13,845 nt of DNA, taken from positions 1 to 13,845 of the forward strand of contig CAZYQK010000086.1 of NCBI GenBank assembly GCA_964650245.1, given 5' to 3'. The notes beneath the pieces are model-generated. The model did not search any database. It was not told the origin of the DNA and saw only the letters and a program-made list of their open reading frames with translations. Made by a program: the position numbers and the translations under genes. The stretch is from WS-2 sp964650245. Lineage in GTDB: Bacteria > Eisenbacteria > RBG-16-71-46. Shown here piece by piece: positions 5,787-13,544 of this stretch. Position 1 is the stretch's first letter, and each line of letters starts with the position of its first letter.

Positions 5787-7034
5787 TTAGTCCTCGATCT
5801 TGAGCACGATGCGAAGCACGATCTCGTGGGTGCCCTTGACGCCCAGCTTGATTGGCACGATCAACTCCTCGGACTCGACCCGTGGGGCGAGCCCCGGAGC
5901 GGCGGGGGACGACGCCAGCTGCGCCGCTTCGGGAGCTCGCGGCGGGACGGAACGGACCCCGGCGCCGGGGACCGCGGCGGGCTCAACCCGTGGCGCGACC
6001 GGCTCGGCGGCGGGTCCGGCACTCGCGTGCGACGGTACCGGCGACGGCGCTGACGCGACCCGGGTGGGCGTGGCGGTGACGGGAACCTGCTCCGGCCGCC
6101 GTGTGACGGCCGCGGTGCTTGCGACCGGTGTCACTTCGACCGGCTTCGACGGCGCGGGCGCCGGGGGAGCCGCGGCGACCGGGCCGTTCTCGGCGGTGAC
6201 GGGAGCCGGGGAGCTGACCGGAACCACGTGAGGCGACGCGGCCGCGTCGCCCGGCAGCTGGATCTCGCGGCCGTAGTCCACGGCGCGGCTCGCGAAGGCC
6301 GGGGTCTCCTGGGCCTCGCGCGCCATTGCCTGCGCAGGGGGTACGGGCGCGGCGGCGGCATGCGAAGCGCGCGCCGCTTCCGCCCGGGACTCAGGGGACA
6401 CCTCGGCGGGCACCGGACGCGCCGCGGCCTGACCCGAGCCGCGCCGCAGGTCGCGCGTCACCTTCTCCATCAGCAGGTGCGAGATTCCGCGAAAGGTCTC
6501 GAAGACGCCCTTGCCGTCCTTGGCGACCGCTTCGAAAAAGGGAATCTTGCCGCCCGGATTGAGCTCGGCGTTGACCTCGTCCAGCGAGTAGACGTTCGGC
6601 AGGTCGCGCTTGTTATGCTGGATCACCCACGGGATGTTGTCCAGGCTCAATCCGTACTCGGAAAGGTTCGCGCGGAGATTCGCCAGGCTCTCCTTGTTCT
6701 CCTCCATCTTGCCGACCTCAGTGTCGGCCACGAATACGATGGCGTCGGCGCCCTTCAGGACCAGCTTGCGCGTTGCGTTGTAGAAGACCTGCCCGGGTAC
6801 GGTGTAGAGCAGGAAACGGGTCTTGAACCCCATGATCTCGCCCAGATCGAGCGGCAGCAGATCGAAGAACAGCGTGCGGTCCGACTGCGTCTTCATGCTG
6901 ACCATCTTGCCGCGGCTGGTGTCGGGCACCGCCTCGTAGATGGACTCGAGATTCGTGGTCTTGCCGCTCAAGCCGCATCCGTAGTAGACCAGCTTGGCGT
7001 TGATTTCCTTGCCCGAATAGCTCACGACGACCAC
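5787..7034 (-). CDS. mglA: MglA-like small GTPase with a long Ala/Pro-rich C-terminal tail
   Basis: MglA is a Ras-like GTPase that sets the leading pole in Myxococcus and controls gliding and type IV pilus motility with its activator MglB. The first 205 or so residues match MglA closely: P-loop GCGLSGKTT (19-27), DRTLFFDLLPL, the MglA-specific TVPGQ (78-82) in place of the usual DxxGQ, and NKRD (141-144). The P-loop has Cys20 where Myxococcus MglA has Pro. Myxococcus MglA ends near residue 195. Here about 180 residues of Ala/Pro/Val/Ser-rich, probably disordered linker follow, capped by a structured-looking end (LIVPIKLGVKGTHEIVL, then RIVLKIED). The GTG at 7034 is chosen because GGGAGGAA lies six bases upstream; the frame stays open further up but reads as non-coding there. 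No mglB is present. Polarity or motility control is inferred from the family. Confidence 0.93.
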   Translation of the reverse strand: MVVVSYSGKEINAKLVYYGCGLSGKTTNLESIYEAVPDTSRGKMVSMKTQSDRTLFFDLLPLDLGEIMGFKTRFLLYTVPGQVFYNATRKLVLKGADAIVFVADTEVGKMEENKESLANLRANLSEYGLSLDNIPWVIQHNKRDLPNVYSLDEVNAELNPGGKIPFFEAVAKDGKGVFETFRGISHLLMEKVTRDLRRGSGQAAARPVPAEVSPESRAEAARASHAAAAPVPPAQAMAREAQETPAFASRAVDYGREIQLPGDAAASPHVVPVSSPAPVTAENGPVAAAPPAPAPSKPVEVTPVASTAAVTRRPEQVPVTATPTRVASAPSPVPSHASAGPAAEPVAPRVEPAAVPGAGVRSVPPRAPEAAQLASSPAAPGLAPRVESEELIVPIKLGVKGTHEIVLRIVLKIED

Positions 7035-7500
7035 GATGAGTTCCTCCCTGTGCGACCCCACCCTGTCACGAGGTTTTGTCCCACGGAGCCCCTTGCCGCC
7101 CTTTCTCCACGGGGACCTCGAGGATGGTGCGAACCGTCCTTTTGCTGTCGCGTCGAAACGCGTTGCCCGAACGATCCTCACGCATCGGATGGGGTCGCGA
7201 TTCTCGTATGCGGGCGCCGCGCCGGACGCCGGATGCGAGGACCGCGACCGTGATGACCTGGCGTGCGGCCGGGCGCCTGCTTCTCAGGGGTTGCTATCGG
7301 CCCCGCAGAACGGGAGCTTGAACGAAAAAATGGTCGGCCCGGCAGGGGCCGCGCGGGTCACGGATGGGCGCGCGGCCGCGCCTCGAAACCGCGGCGGGGC
7401 CCACACCCCGGACCGGGCCCCGGGGTGGGGACGGCCTGTGCGCTGGGGATCGCGGCCCCTCGGAACGGAGGCCCGGCGGGACCGGCCGCGCCGGGGCGGG
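7035..7500. other. Gene-free stretch upstream of the MglA-like gene
   Basis: I find no convincing gene here; the open frames are compositional shadows. It contains the ribosome site of the MglA-like gene (7041-7048), the terminator at 7321-7351, and a perfect inverted repeat with arms CACCCCGG (7404-7411) and CCGGGGTG (7420-7427). It must also hold the promoter of the MglA-like gene, but no good -35/-10 pair could be found. Confidence 0.5.
7321..7351 (-). terminator. Intrinsic terminator downstream of the 139-residue hypothetical gene
   Basis: On the minus strand a perfect CGGCCC/GGGCCG stem with a five-base loop (7351-7335) is followed after four bases by TTTTTT (7330-7325). It is the best rho-independent terminator in the window. 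It lies about 150 bases after the stop of the upstream gene, before the MglA-like gene, and so separates the two transcription units. Confidence 0.55.
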
Positions 7501-7920
7501 TCAGGCGACGGGAGCGGGACCGGGCTGGCGGTGGAGCCAGATCCCCTGTCGCTCCCGCACGTGGGCCTGCGGGCGCTCCTCTCCCCCGCCATAGTGGGCG
7601 AGGAAGATACTCTTCAAGCGCTCGCACTCGTCGCTGCGGAAATAGCGGCAGGCACGGGTGAACATCTCGTCGCGGCCCGAGTAGACGAAGGCCGAAACCT
7701 CGGTGACCCGCTCGTACTGGCCTTCGCTGTAGGCGGCCTCGGGCGAATCCTCCATGTCGAGCCACAGCGATGCGCGCGGTTCGAGCACCTCGAAGTCGTG
7801 CTTCGTGGACATGAGGTACTCCCACAGGCCGAAGATCTCGAGCGGGATGAAACGCGGGCTTCCCTGCTCCCGGCTGCCGCGGCGACGGATGTCGCAGCGT
7901 ACGAGCTTCTGACTGGCCAT
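7501..7920 (-). CDS. Hypothetical cytoplasmic protein, 139 residues
   Basis: I do not recognise this protein. It has no signal peptide or membrane segment. Visible features are a basic start (MASQKLVRCDIRRRGSREQG), an aromatic middle (FIPLEIFGLWEYLMSTKHDF), an acidic stretch (WLDMEDSPEAAYSEGQYERV), a Tyr-rich run (VTEVSAFVYSGRDEMF) and ACRYFRSDECERLKSIF with two cysteines. The tail after about residue 112 is Gly/Pro/Arg-rich and probably unstructured. The ATG at 7920 is chosen because GGAGGG lies seven bases upstream; a start at 7989 would put the ribosome site inside the gene. A promoter candidate lies about 125 bases upstream and a terminator about 150 bases downstream, so it is probably transcribed alone. 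Third-position GC supports it being real. Confidence 0.7.
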   Translation of the reverse strand: MASQKLVRCDIRRRGSREQGSPRFIPLEIFGLWEYLMSTKHDFEVLEPRASLWLDMEDSPEAAYSEGQYERVTEVSAFVYSGRDEMFTRACRYFRSDECERLKSIFLAHYGGGEERPQAHVRERQGIWLHRQPGPAPVA

Positions 7921-8291
7921 GACCGAACCCTCCATGCGCGGCCGAGGGTGAGACCCTGCGCGGGCCGCGCTGCTTCCGTCCGTGGGCACGGAGCCCTCGA
8001 GCGCAGAACCGGGGCGTCATGCGACGTGCTGCCGAACTCGGGCGGATGGTAGTCCCCGCGAGGCGTCAGGGTCAATCGCGTTGCGCGTACGGGCTCGCCG
8101 GCGACTGATTCCGCGTCCTGGTTCCGCCGCGAGCCGAGCGATCGCCGCTGGCTACGAACCGAACGGGGCCCTATCAGGATCGCCGGCATACCGCTCGCAT
8201 CCGCCCGTCCGCGATCGTGCCTCGCCGAGCAACTCGCACGGATGTCCCCCGCGGGTCGCGGATGGCGCACCCGCATCGCCCGCCGATCTCG
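7921..8291. other. Gene-free stretch between the glycosyltransferase and the hypothetical gene
   Basis: I see no convincing gene on either strand. It holds the ribosome site (GGAGGG) and candidate promoter of the 139-residue gene. No clear terminator was found after the glycosyltransferase gene. The rest shows nothing I can interpret. Confidence 0.5.
8046..8075 (-). promoter_or_regulatory. Candidate promoter of the 139-residue hypothetical gene
   Basis: The minus strand reads TTGACC (8075-8070), 18 bases, then TACCAT (8051-8046). Transcription would begin near 8039, giving a leader of about 118 bases before the ATG at 7920. Confidence 0.4.
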
Positions 8292-9521
8292 TCAGGGCAC
8301 CGCGCGACGCGTTCGTGCCTGCCCCAGCGAATCCACGCACCAGCCGACACCCATGAACACAAACGGCCATGAGAAGAGGTTGAATCGCACCGACGCGATG
8401 GTCGTCATGTGGGCGAACATGGAGTACGAGACGACGAACACCGGCAGCCACGCGTGTGCCGCATGGCGTCGCCACAACCCGTACCATCCCAGCAGGCCCA
8501 CCAGGAGCGGTGGACCGTTGAGCAGCAGGCTGCGGATCGTGGGCTGGAACATGTGCGGATCGGCTACGTGGAACCAGCAGCGAATGAATTTCGAAGCGGC
8601 GAGCGGGATTTGCTCCACCGGATGGTCTCGCAGATTGCGCAGGGCCGCGGCACGATAGAGGCTGTCCAGGCCAAACTCATCACGTCCCCGCTCCGCGGCC
8701 ATGATCGCCGCAGGACGCTCCTCTGCCGGAATGACGGACCGTCCGCGCGAACCGGGAAAAGTCCCCATGAACAGATTGTGGCCAGATGAAGTGACCGACG
8801 GCTGAAACCGGCCGAACACGAGCGCATTGCGCGCGACCCAGGGCGTGAGGGCGAGCGCGAAGCCGACGGCGAGCGCAGTCCACGCCGCGAGCCCCTGCCG
8901 CCCCACCCGGAACAGCAGGATCGGCGCAAGGGCACCGGGCAGGAGAAGCGCCACGGGCCGCGTCAGTGCAGCCAGGCCGATGAAGAGGCCGGCGACCGCC
9001 GCATCCCGGATCGAGCGCCGATCCAGGACGCGCACAACCATCAACAGGCCGGCGAGGAGCAGCGGGACGAAGAGGTTCTCGGTCACGAGCTGAAGGGCGA
9101 ACACCGTGAACGGCGGATAGACCAGGTATGCCGTGATCGCGACGCAGGCGGCGCGGTCCCCGAGCCCAACGCGCCGCGACAGGCGATAGAGCAGCCATGC
9201 GGTCAACGCGGCGAGCAGGGCATTCGCCTTGACCGCCGCGAAGGGGTCCAGCCCCGCGCGATAGATCAGCGAGAGGAAGATCGGGTAAAGCGGAGGGCGA
9301 ACGGCCGTCGCCCTGGGAGTGCCGAGGGCGTCCTTCTCCCACGGCATCTGCTGGCTGGCTGAAAAGGCGAAGCCGTTCCCCGCAGCCAGATTGGTCGCAA
9401 TGTCGTGATAGTGCATGGGGTCGCCCTCGATGGTGGGCGGACCCGCATGCCATGCCGCGGCGAGGCGCGCGCCGAGAACCAGCGCGATCAACATCCAGGC
9501 GGCGCGCGAGGCGGGCATCAT
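8292..9521 (-). CDS. Membrane glycosyltransferase, ArnT/PMT (GT39/GT83) family
   Basis: This 409-residue polytopic membrane protein resembles the PMT_2/ArnT family, which moves a sugar from a polyprenyl-phosphate donor onto a lipid or protein at the outer face of the inner membrane. After the first membrane helix (MLIALVLGARLAAAW) comes an acidic loop motif, EGDPMHYHDIATNLAAGNGF, with Glu32, Asp34 and Asp40; such acidic residues form the catalytic site in this family. TAVRPPLYPIFLSLIY and about nine to ten further helices follow, such as PLLLAGLLMVV and LALTPWVARNALVFG. The ATG pair at 9521/9518 is preferred. A frame up to 9659 exists, but its 46 extra residues are Arg/Pro-rich and look non-coding. 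No clear ribosome site is present. A weak promoter (TTGACG at 9678-9673) may lie upstream. The acceptor is unknown and no neighbour identifies the pathway. Confidence 0.85.
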   Translation of the reverse strand: MMPASRAAWMLIALVLGARLAAAWHAGPPTIEGDPMHYHDIATNLAAGNGFAFSASQQMPWEKDALGTPRATAVRPPLYPIFLSLIYRAGLDPFAAVKANALLAALTAWLLYRLSRRVGLGDRAACVAITAYLVYPPFTVFALQLVTENLFVPLLLAGLLMVVRVLDRRSIRDAAVAGLFIGLAALTRPVALLLPGALAPILLFRVGRQGLAAWTALAVGFALALTPWVARNALVFGRFQPSVTSSGHNLFMGTFPGSRGRSVIPAEERPAAIMAAERGRDEFGLDSLYRAAALRNLRDHPVEQIPLAASKFIRCWFHVADPHMFQPTIRSLLLNGPPLLVGLLGWYGLWRRHAAHAWLPVFVVSYSMFAHMTTIASVRFNLFSWPFVFMGVGWCVDSLGQARTRRAVP

Positions 9522-9784
9522 CAGGCTCGATCCGGATTCGCGGGTGCGAGGAACGCTCGGCAGCGGTGCCGGGCGCGGGAGAAGATCGGGTAGAGCGGTC
9601 CGAACGCGGCGAGGGGAACGCGGCCGGAGTATGCTCATTTCTCCGAGCGAAAGTCCCATCCCGTCTACGCCGCGTCAAGCATCGGCCGGCCGTCAGCGCC
9701 GCGATTCGCATTCGCTTCCGCCCTGCGCCCCAACCCGGATGCGCTGGCGCGGCCCAGCCGGCGGCCGAAGAGCATCAGGCACAC

Positions 9785-9807
9785 CTGCACCTCCGGATTC
9801 GGTGCAG
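9785..9807. repeat. Inverted repeat in the divergent intergenic region
   Basis: Perfect seven-base arms CTGCACC (9785-9791) and GGTGCAG (9801-9807) enclose nine bases. There is no T-run, so it is not an obvious terminator. It could be a dyad operator or chance. Confidence 0.3.
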
Positions 9808-10086
9808 CACGGATCACCCACCGACGAGGATGTCACCGGATCTTCCGGCGTCTGCGCCTCAGGCGTGCGTTACTCTGTCCGGAGGAGAGCAGAATCGAGC
9901 GCCGCGGCTTGATTGCCCGAACTGCATGACCTCCGACCGCTGCTGCCGGGCGCTGACCGGACACTTGCAGGTGGTCCGCGGCGAGTTCGCCCCTGGTTTT
10001 GATCTCACCCGGGACGGCGCGTTCGCCGCGTGACCAGGATCCCTCCCGAGCGCGGCGAGGCCGGCCGGCGATTCTCACGCCGACCG

Positions 10087-10103
10087 GAACGGTGTTCCCG
10101 TTC
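10087..10103. repeat. Inverted repeat upstream of the acyltransferase promoter
   Basis: Perfect six-base arms GAACGG (10087-10092) and CCGTTC (10098-10103) with a five-base centre lie about 46 bases before the -35 hexamer. The position would suit an activator or repressor dyad, but one copy of this length can arise by chance. Confidence 0.25.
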
Positions 10104-10148
10104 GCCCGGCTCGCCCCACGTGGACGGTTCGACCGGTGCCTGCTCGCC

Positions 10149-10178
10149 TTGACACCGTTTCCGGCGAGGCCGTAGCTT
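10149..10178 (+). promoter_or_regulatory. Promoter of the acyltransferase-glycosyltransferase-MFS operon
   Basis: TTGACA (10149-10154), 18 bases, then TAGCTT (10173-10178). Transcription would start near 10185, about 47 bases before the ATG at 10232. It is the third copy of the TTGACA/TAGCYT promoter form in the window. Confidence 0.6.
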
Positions 10179-10231
10179 CGCGGCGCCAGATTGCTGCTCC
10201 CAGCCGGACCTTGGAAGGGGTGGGGAACAGG

Positions 10232-11128
10232 ATGTCTCGACTCGTTTTCGGCTGGCTCACCACGATCATTTCCGTCCTGCCTCTCGGCGTCGGCTACCTG
10301 CTGGCGGACGCGCTCACCGAGCTGCACTTCCGCCTCTTCCCCGCCCGCCGCCACGGCGCGCTCGCCAACCTGGCGGTAGTGCTGCCGCGGGCCGGCCGGC
10401 GCGAGCGCATCGTCGTGGCGCGCCGCATGATGCGCAGCTACAACCGCATGATGTTCGAGTTCTTTCGCCTCCCCCACATGACCCGGGACGAGCTGCTGCG
10501 CGCGGTGGAAGTGGTCGGACGCGAGCATCTCGAGCAGGCGGTCGCGCGCGGGCGCGGCGTCATCATCACCTGCTGCCACGTCGGGAACTGGGAGCTGGGC
10601 GCGGTGGTGCTGGCGCACTGGGGCTACGTACTGCACGCGGTCGCCGGCGTGCAGCTCAACCGCTGGCTCACGCCGGCCGTGCGCGATACCAGGACCGAGC
10701 TCGCGATCCACACCGTCGCGCCCGAGGACGGCTTCCGCAAGCTGCTGCGCGCCCTCGAGCACAACGACCTGGTGGCGCTGATGGTGGACGGCGACGTGTT
10801 CAGCCACGGCGTGGCGGTCGAGTTCTTCGGTCGCGAGATGCGCTTCCCCGCCGGCCCGGGCGTGCTCGCGCAGCGCACCGGCGCGCTCATCGTCTCCGGG
10901 TACTGCGAGCGCCTCGGTCCGGGACGGTTCCGGATCGTGATGGAACCGGCCCTGGACCCCGCCCGCTTCGAGAGCACGGCGGCGCTCACGGCGTCGGTCG
11001 CCGCGATCACCCAGCGCCACATCCGCGATCACGTCGATCAGTGGTGCATCTTCCGGCCGCTGTGGGAAGGCGTCCCCGCCGCCGAGGCCGAGCCCGAGCT
11101 GGCGGCCCGGAGCGTCCACGCGTCGTGA
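10232..11128 (+). CDS. LpxL/HtrB-PatA family lipid acyltransferase
   Basis: This enzyme family moves an acyl chain onto a membrane glycolipid: lipid A in LpxL/LpxM, or phosphatidylinositol mannoside in PatA. The 298-residue product has a hydrophobic N-terminal segment (LTTIISVLPLGVGYLLADAL) that should anchor it to the inner membrane. The catalytic HX4E motif is present as HVGNWE (His116, Glu121). Also visible are a family-like DGD (186-188) and the C-terminal DQWCIFRPLW, like the PEQW...W end of LpxL. The ATG at 10232 is preferred because the promoter at 10149-10178 lies inside the longer frame that opens at 10136, and GGAAGGGG lies upstream. Its stop overlaps the GTG of the next gene (GTGA), so translation is coupled. 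Pairing with a PimA-like enzyme favours a PatA-like role, but lipid A acylation cannot be excluded. Confidence 0.9.
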   Translation: MSRLVFGWLTTIISVLPLGVGYLLADALTELHFRLFPARRHGALANLAVVLPRAGRRERIVVARRMMRSYNRMMFEFFRLPHMTRDELLRAVEVVGREHLEQAVARGRGVIITCCHVGNWELGAVVLAHWGYVLHAVAGVQLNRWLTPAVRDTRTELAIHTVAPEDGFRKLLRALEHNDLVALMVDGDVFSHGVAVEFFGREMRFPAGPGVLAQRTGALIVSGYCERLGPGRFRIVMEPALDPARFESTAALTASVAAITQRHIRDHVDQWCIFRPLWEGVPAAEAEPELAARSVHAS

Positions 11129-12267
11129 GGATCGGAATCGTTTCCCAGTCCTACTACCCGCGCTACGGCGGCGTCACCGAGCACGTCCATCACACCGCCG
11201 TCGAGCTGCGCCGCCGTGGTCACGACGTCACCATCATCACGAGCCGCTTCCGCCAGGGCGAGGCGATGCACGCGCCGGGCGTGGTACGAATCGGCTACAA
11301 CATCCTGGTCCCGTTCAACGGCGCGTTCGTCGATCTCGCCGTCGGGATCCGGCTCAAGAGCCAGTTGCGCTCGATCATGCGCGAGTACGACTTCGATCTG
11401 CTCCACACCCATGCGCCGCTCGTCCCCACGCTGCCCCTGCTCGCGATCCGGGCCGCCGAGTGCCCGCAGGTCGGCACGTTTCACACTACGGGCACGCCGA
11501 GCAGGGTCTTCGATTGGCTGAAGGGCTTCTTCCAGCCGGTGGTGGCCCGGCTCGACGGGCGCATCGCGGTCTCGAACACCGCCCGCGATTTCGCAGCCCG
11601 CTACTTTCCAGGCGAGTATCACGTCATCCCGAACGGCGTGGACGTCGAGCGCTTTCACCCCTCGGTCGCTCCGTTCGAGCGGTGGCGCGACCGCGACCGG
11701 GTGAATCTCCTGTTCGTCGGGAGACTCGATCCCCGCAAGGGAGTCCGGCTGCTGCTCGACGCCATGCCCGAGGTGGTCGCCCTCACACGCGGTCGTGCGC
11801 GCCTCCTGATCGTCGGCGACTCCTTCCTGCGCCCACGCTATGAAGCCACGGTCCCGGCCGCGCTGCGCGACCACGTGGTGTTCCTCGGGCACGTGCCGAG
11901 CGTGGAGCTGCCGCGCTGGTACGCGACCAGCGACGTCTTCGTATCTCCCGCCACCGGCAACGAGAGCTTCGGCATCGTGCTGCTCGAGGCCATGGCATCG
12001 GGCCGTACCGTGCTGGCCTCGGACATCCCGGGCTACCGCTCGGTGGTGGTGCCCGAGCAGAACGGCGTCATGTTCCCGGCCGGAGATCCGCGTGCCCTGG
12101 CGCGCGCGCTCGCGCGGCTGGTGGACGATCCCGAGCGCCGGGTGGTGCTCGGCGCGCGCGGCCGGGCCCGCGCCCTCGAGTTCGCGTGGCCGCGCATCAC
12201 GGACCGCATCGAGGCGGTGTACCGCGACGCGCTCGCCCGCCGCGGCGCCGTGCACAGCGCGGCCTAG
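11125..12267 (+). CDS. GT4 family glycosyltransferase, PimA-like
   Basis: This 380-residue protein is a GT-B fold retaining glycosyltransferase of family GT4. Its layout resembles PimA, which mannosylates phosphatidylinositol at the inner membrane using GDP-mannose. The acceptor-side start is MRIGIVSQSYYPRYGGVTEHV, shown here only as its key parts: the GGV loop (15-17) and HxxELRRRGHDV. Then come DLLHTHAPL, GTFHTTGTPS, VIPNGVDVERF, the phosphate-binding FVGRLDPRKG (about 196-205), and the donor-site EX7E motif ESFGIVLLE (Glu280, Glu288). The start is GTG at 11125, which overlaps the stop of the acyltransferase gene; a longer frame to 11041 would overlap that gene by 88 bases and lies before the conserved start. 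The donor sugar and lipid acceptor cannot be read from sequence. The next gene follows after 11 bases. Confidence 0.92.
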   Translation: MRIGIVSQSYYPRYGGVTEHVHHTAVELRRRGHDVTIITSRFRQGEAMHAPGVVRIGYNILVPFNGAFVDLAVGIRLKSQLRSIMREYDFDLLHTHAPLVPTLPLLAIRAAECPQVGTFHTTGTPSRVFDWLKGFFQPVVARLDGRIAVSNTARDFAARYFPGEYHVIPNGVDVERFHPSVAPFERWRDRDRVNLLFVGRLDPRKGVRLLLDAMPEVVALTRGRARLLIVGDSFLRPRYEATVPAALRDHVVFLGHVPSVELPRWYATSDVFVSPATGNESFGIVLLEAMASGRTVLASDIPGYRSVVVPEQNGVMFPAGDPRALARALARLVDDPERRVVLGARGRARALEFAWPRITDRIEAVYRDALARRGAVHSAA

Positions 12268-12278
12268 GCCCTGACCGA

Positions 12279-13544
12279 ATGGCGGCGGGGGCCTCGGCGC
12301 CGCTCTTTCGCCAGCGCAATTTCTCCGCGCTGTGGTGTGGCCAGCTCATCTCCATCCTGGGGGAGCGCTTCACCTACCTCGCGCTGGTCGGACTGCTCGC
12401 CGAGCACACCCGGCAGTTTCAAGATCCTCGGTCGTCGTGGCTGCTGTCGCTGCTCGCGAACGTGATGCTGGCTCCGGTGCTGCTGTTCGCGCCATTCACC
12501 GGGGCGTGGGTCGACCGCTGGAACCTGCGCCGGGTGCTGATCGTGTCGGACACGCTGCGCGCGGGCGTGGTGGCCGCCATCCCGCTGCTGTACGCCTCTA
12601 ACCACCTCACCGCCCCGGCGTTCGCTCTGGTGTTCGCGCTCTTCACCTGCAATGTCTTCTTCCTGCCGGCGAAGAGCGCCATCACGCCTGAGATCGTGCC
12701 GCCCGCGCAGCTCATGGCGGCGAACTCCCTGCTCTCGGTCGCGGGCATCGCCGCGACCGCGATGGGCGCACTGGCCGGGGGATGGGTGGTGGATCACTGG
12801 GGCTGGGCGACCGCGCTCAGGATCAACGCCGGAACCTACCTGGTCTCGGTCGCCGCCCTCGCCCTGATCCTGTATCGCCCCTCGGAGCATCGCAGCTCGC
12901 CGCCGGCGATGAGCTGGCGCCGCTACCTGGGCGAAGTGGGGGAAGGCTGGCGCGTGTTGCGCGAGAGCTCGCGCGTCGGGCTCGGGATCATCGCGCTCGC
13001 GGCGGTATGGCTGGGCGGCGGGTTCCTGCACGTGGCGGGCAACCAGCACATCATGCGCGCGGCGAGCGTTCCCGGCATGGAGCGGCTCGGGGCACTGCTG
13101 TGCGCGCTGGGCCTGGGCGCCGGGCTCAGCACCTGGTGGGTCAACACCCGCGGGCGGCACGTGCCCCGCCCGCTGCTGCTGGGCGCCGGCTTCCTGCTCG
13201 CGGGCGGCGCGCTGGTCGCGTTCGCGGTCTCGAGCCGCTTCGCGGTCTTCGCGATCGCCGCCTTTCTGCTCGGGACGTTCGTAGCGCCCGCGTTCGTGCT
13301 CTCCGAGACGCTGCTCCAGGAAGGGGCCGAGCTGCACCAGCGCGGGCGGGTGTTCAGCACCCGCGACTTCTTGATGCGCCTGCTGTTCCTGGTCTCGGTG
13401 AGCCTCGCGGCCTGGCTCACGCGCGGCTTCGGCACGCGCGTCACGCTGCTGGTGTGCGCCGCCGGGGTCGCGCTGGCGGGCGTGGTGGCAGCGGCGTGGG
13501 GACGCCGCGACCCGGAGCTGATGCGCTCGGACCAGGGCCGCTAG
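12279..13544 (+). CDS. MFS permease, DHA3/LplT-like
   Basis: This 421-residue protein has about 12 membrane helices and belongs to the major facilitator superfamily. The loop between helices 2 and 3 carries GAWVDRWNLRRVLI (from about residue 73), a motif-A-like sequence. The stretch FLPAKSAITPEIVPPAQL followed by MAANSLL and GALAGGWVVD is like that of LplT, the lysophospholipid flippase, and of other DHA3 members such as EntS. The ATG at 12279 is 11 bases after the glycosyltransferase stop; a frame from 12186 would overlap that gene by more than 80 bases. No strong ribosome site is visible, so coupling to the upstream gene is likely. In this operon it may move a lipid or glycolipid made by the two enzymes, but drug or siderophore export cannot be excluded. 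Its TAG overlaps the stop of the convergent gene. Confidence 0.9.
   Translation: MAAGASAPLFRQRNFSALWCGQLISILGERFTYLALVGLLAEHTRQFQDPRSSWLLSLLANVMLAPVLLFAPFTGAWVDRWNLRRVLIVSDTLRAGVVAAIPLLYASNHLTAPAFALVFALFTCNVFFLPAKSAITPEIVPPAQLMAANSLLSVAGIAATAMGALAGGWVVDHWGWATALRINAGTYLVSVAALALILYRPSEHRSSPPAMSWRRYLGEVGEGWRVLRESSRVGLGIIALAAVWLGGGFLHVAGNQHIMRAASVPGMERLGALLCALGLGAGLSTWWVNTRGRHVPRPLLLGAGFLLAGGALVAFAVSSRFAVFAIAAFLLGTFVAPAFVLSETLLQEGAELHQRGRVFSTRDFLMRLLFLVSVSLAAWLTRGFGTRVTLLVCAAGVALAGVVAAAWGRRDPELMRSDQGR

Larger units (their letters stand above)
9522..10231. other. Large divergent intergenic region
   Basis: These 710 bases separate two divergently transcribed genes. No gene is supported: the long plus-strand frames have no ribosome site at a usable start. 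It holds the acyltransferase promoter at 10149-10178, two perfect inverted repeats (9785-9807 and 10087-10103), and a weak leftward promoter candidate, TTGACG, at 9678-9673. The repeats could be regulator sites or remnants. Confidence 0.5.

Noticed and set aside
6228..7253. 341-residue plus-strand open frame
   Set aside because: It is opposite the MglA GTPase domain, and no ribosome site or motif supports it.
7404..7427. Perfect GC inverted repeat (CACCCCGG ... CCGGGGTG) considered as a terminator
   Set aside because: No T-run follows on either strand, and a better terminator lies just downstream at 7321-7351.
9452..10033. 193-residue plus-strand frame ending with a cysteine pattern (CPNCMTSDRCC)
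   Set aside because: The last third has high GC3, but there is no ribosome site at any usable start, and the first part lies opposite the glycosyltransferase. It could at most be a gene remnant.
9833..12255. Two minus-strand open frames of over 400 residues (9833-11119 and 11038-12255)
   Set aside because: They lie opposite the acyltransferase and GT4 genes with intact HX4E and EX7E motifs. Their His/Arg/Glu-rich composition is typical of antisense shadows.
13541..13544. Shared CTAG of two convergent stop codons
   Set aside because: It is a real overlap, but such shared stops are common between convergent genes and need no special explanation.
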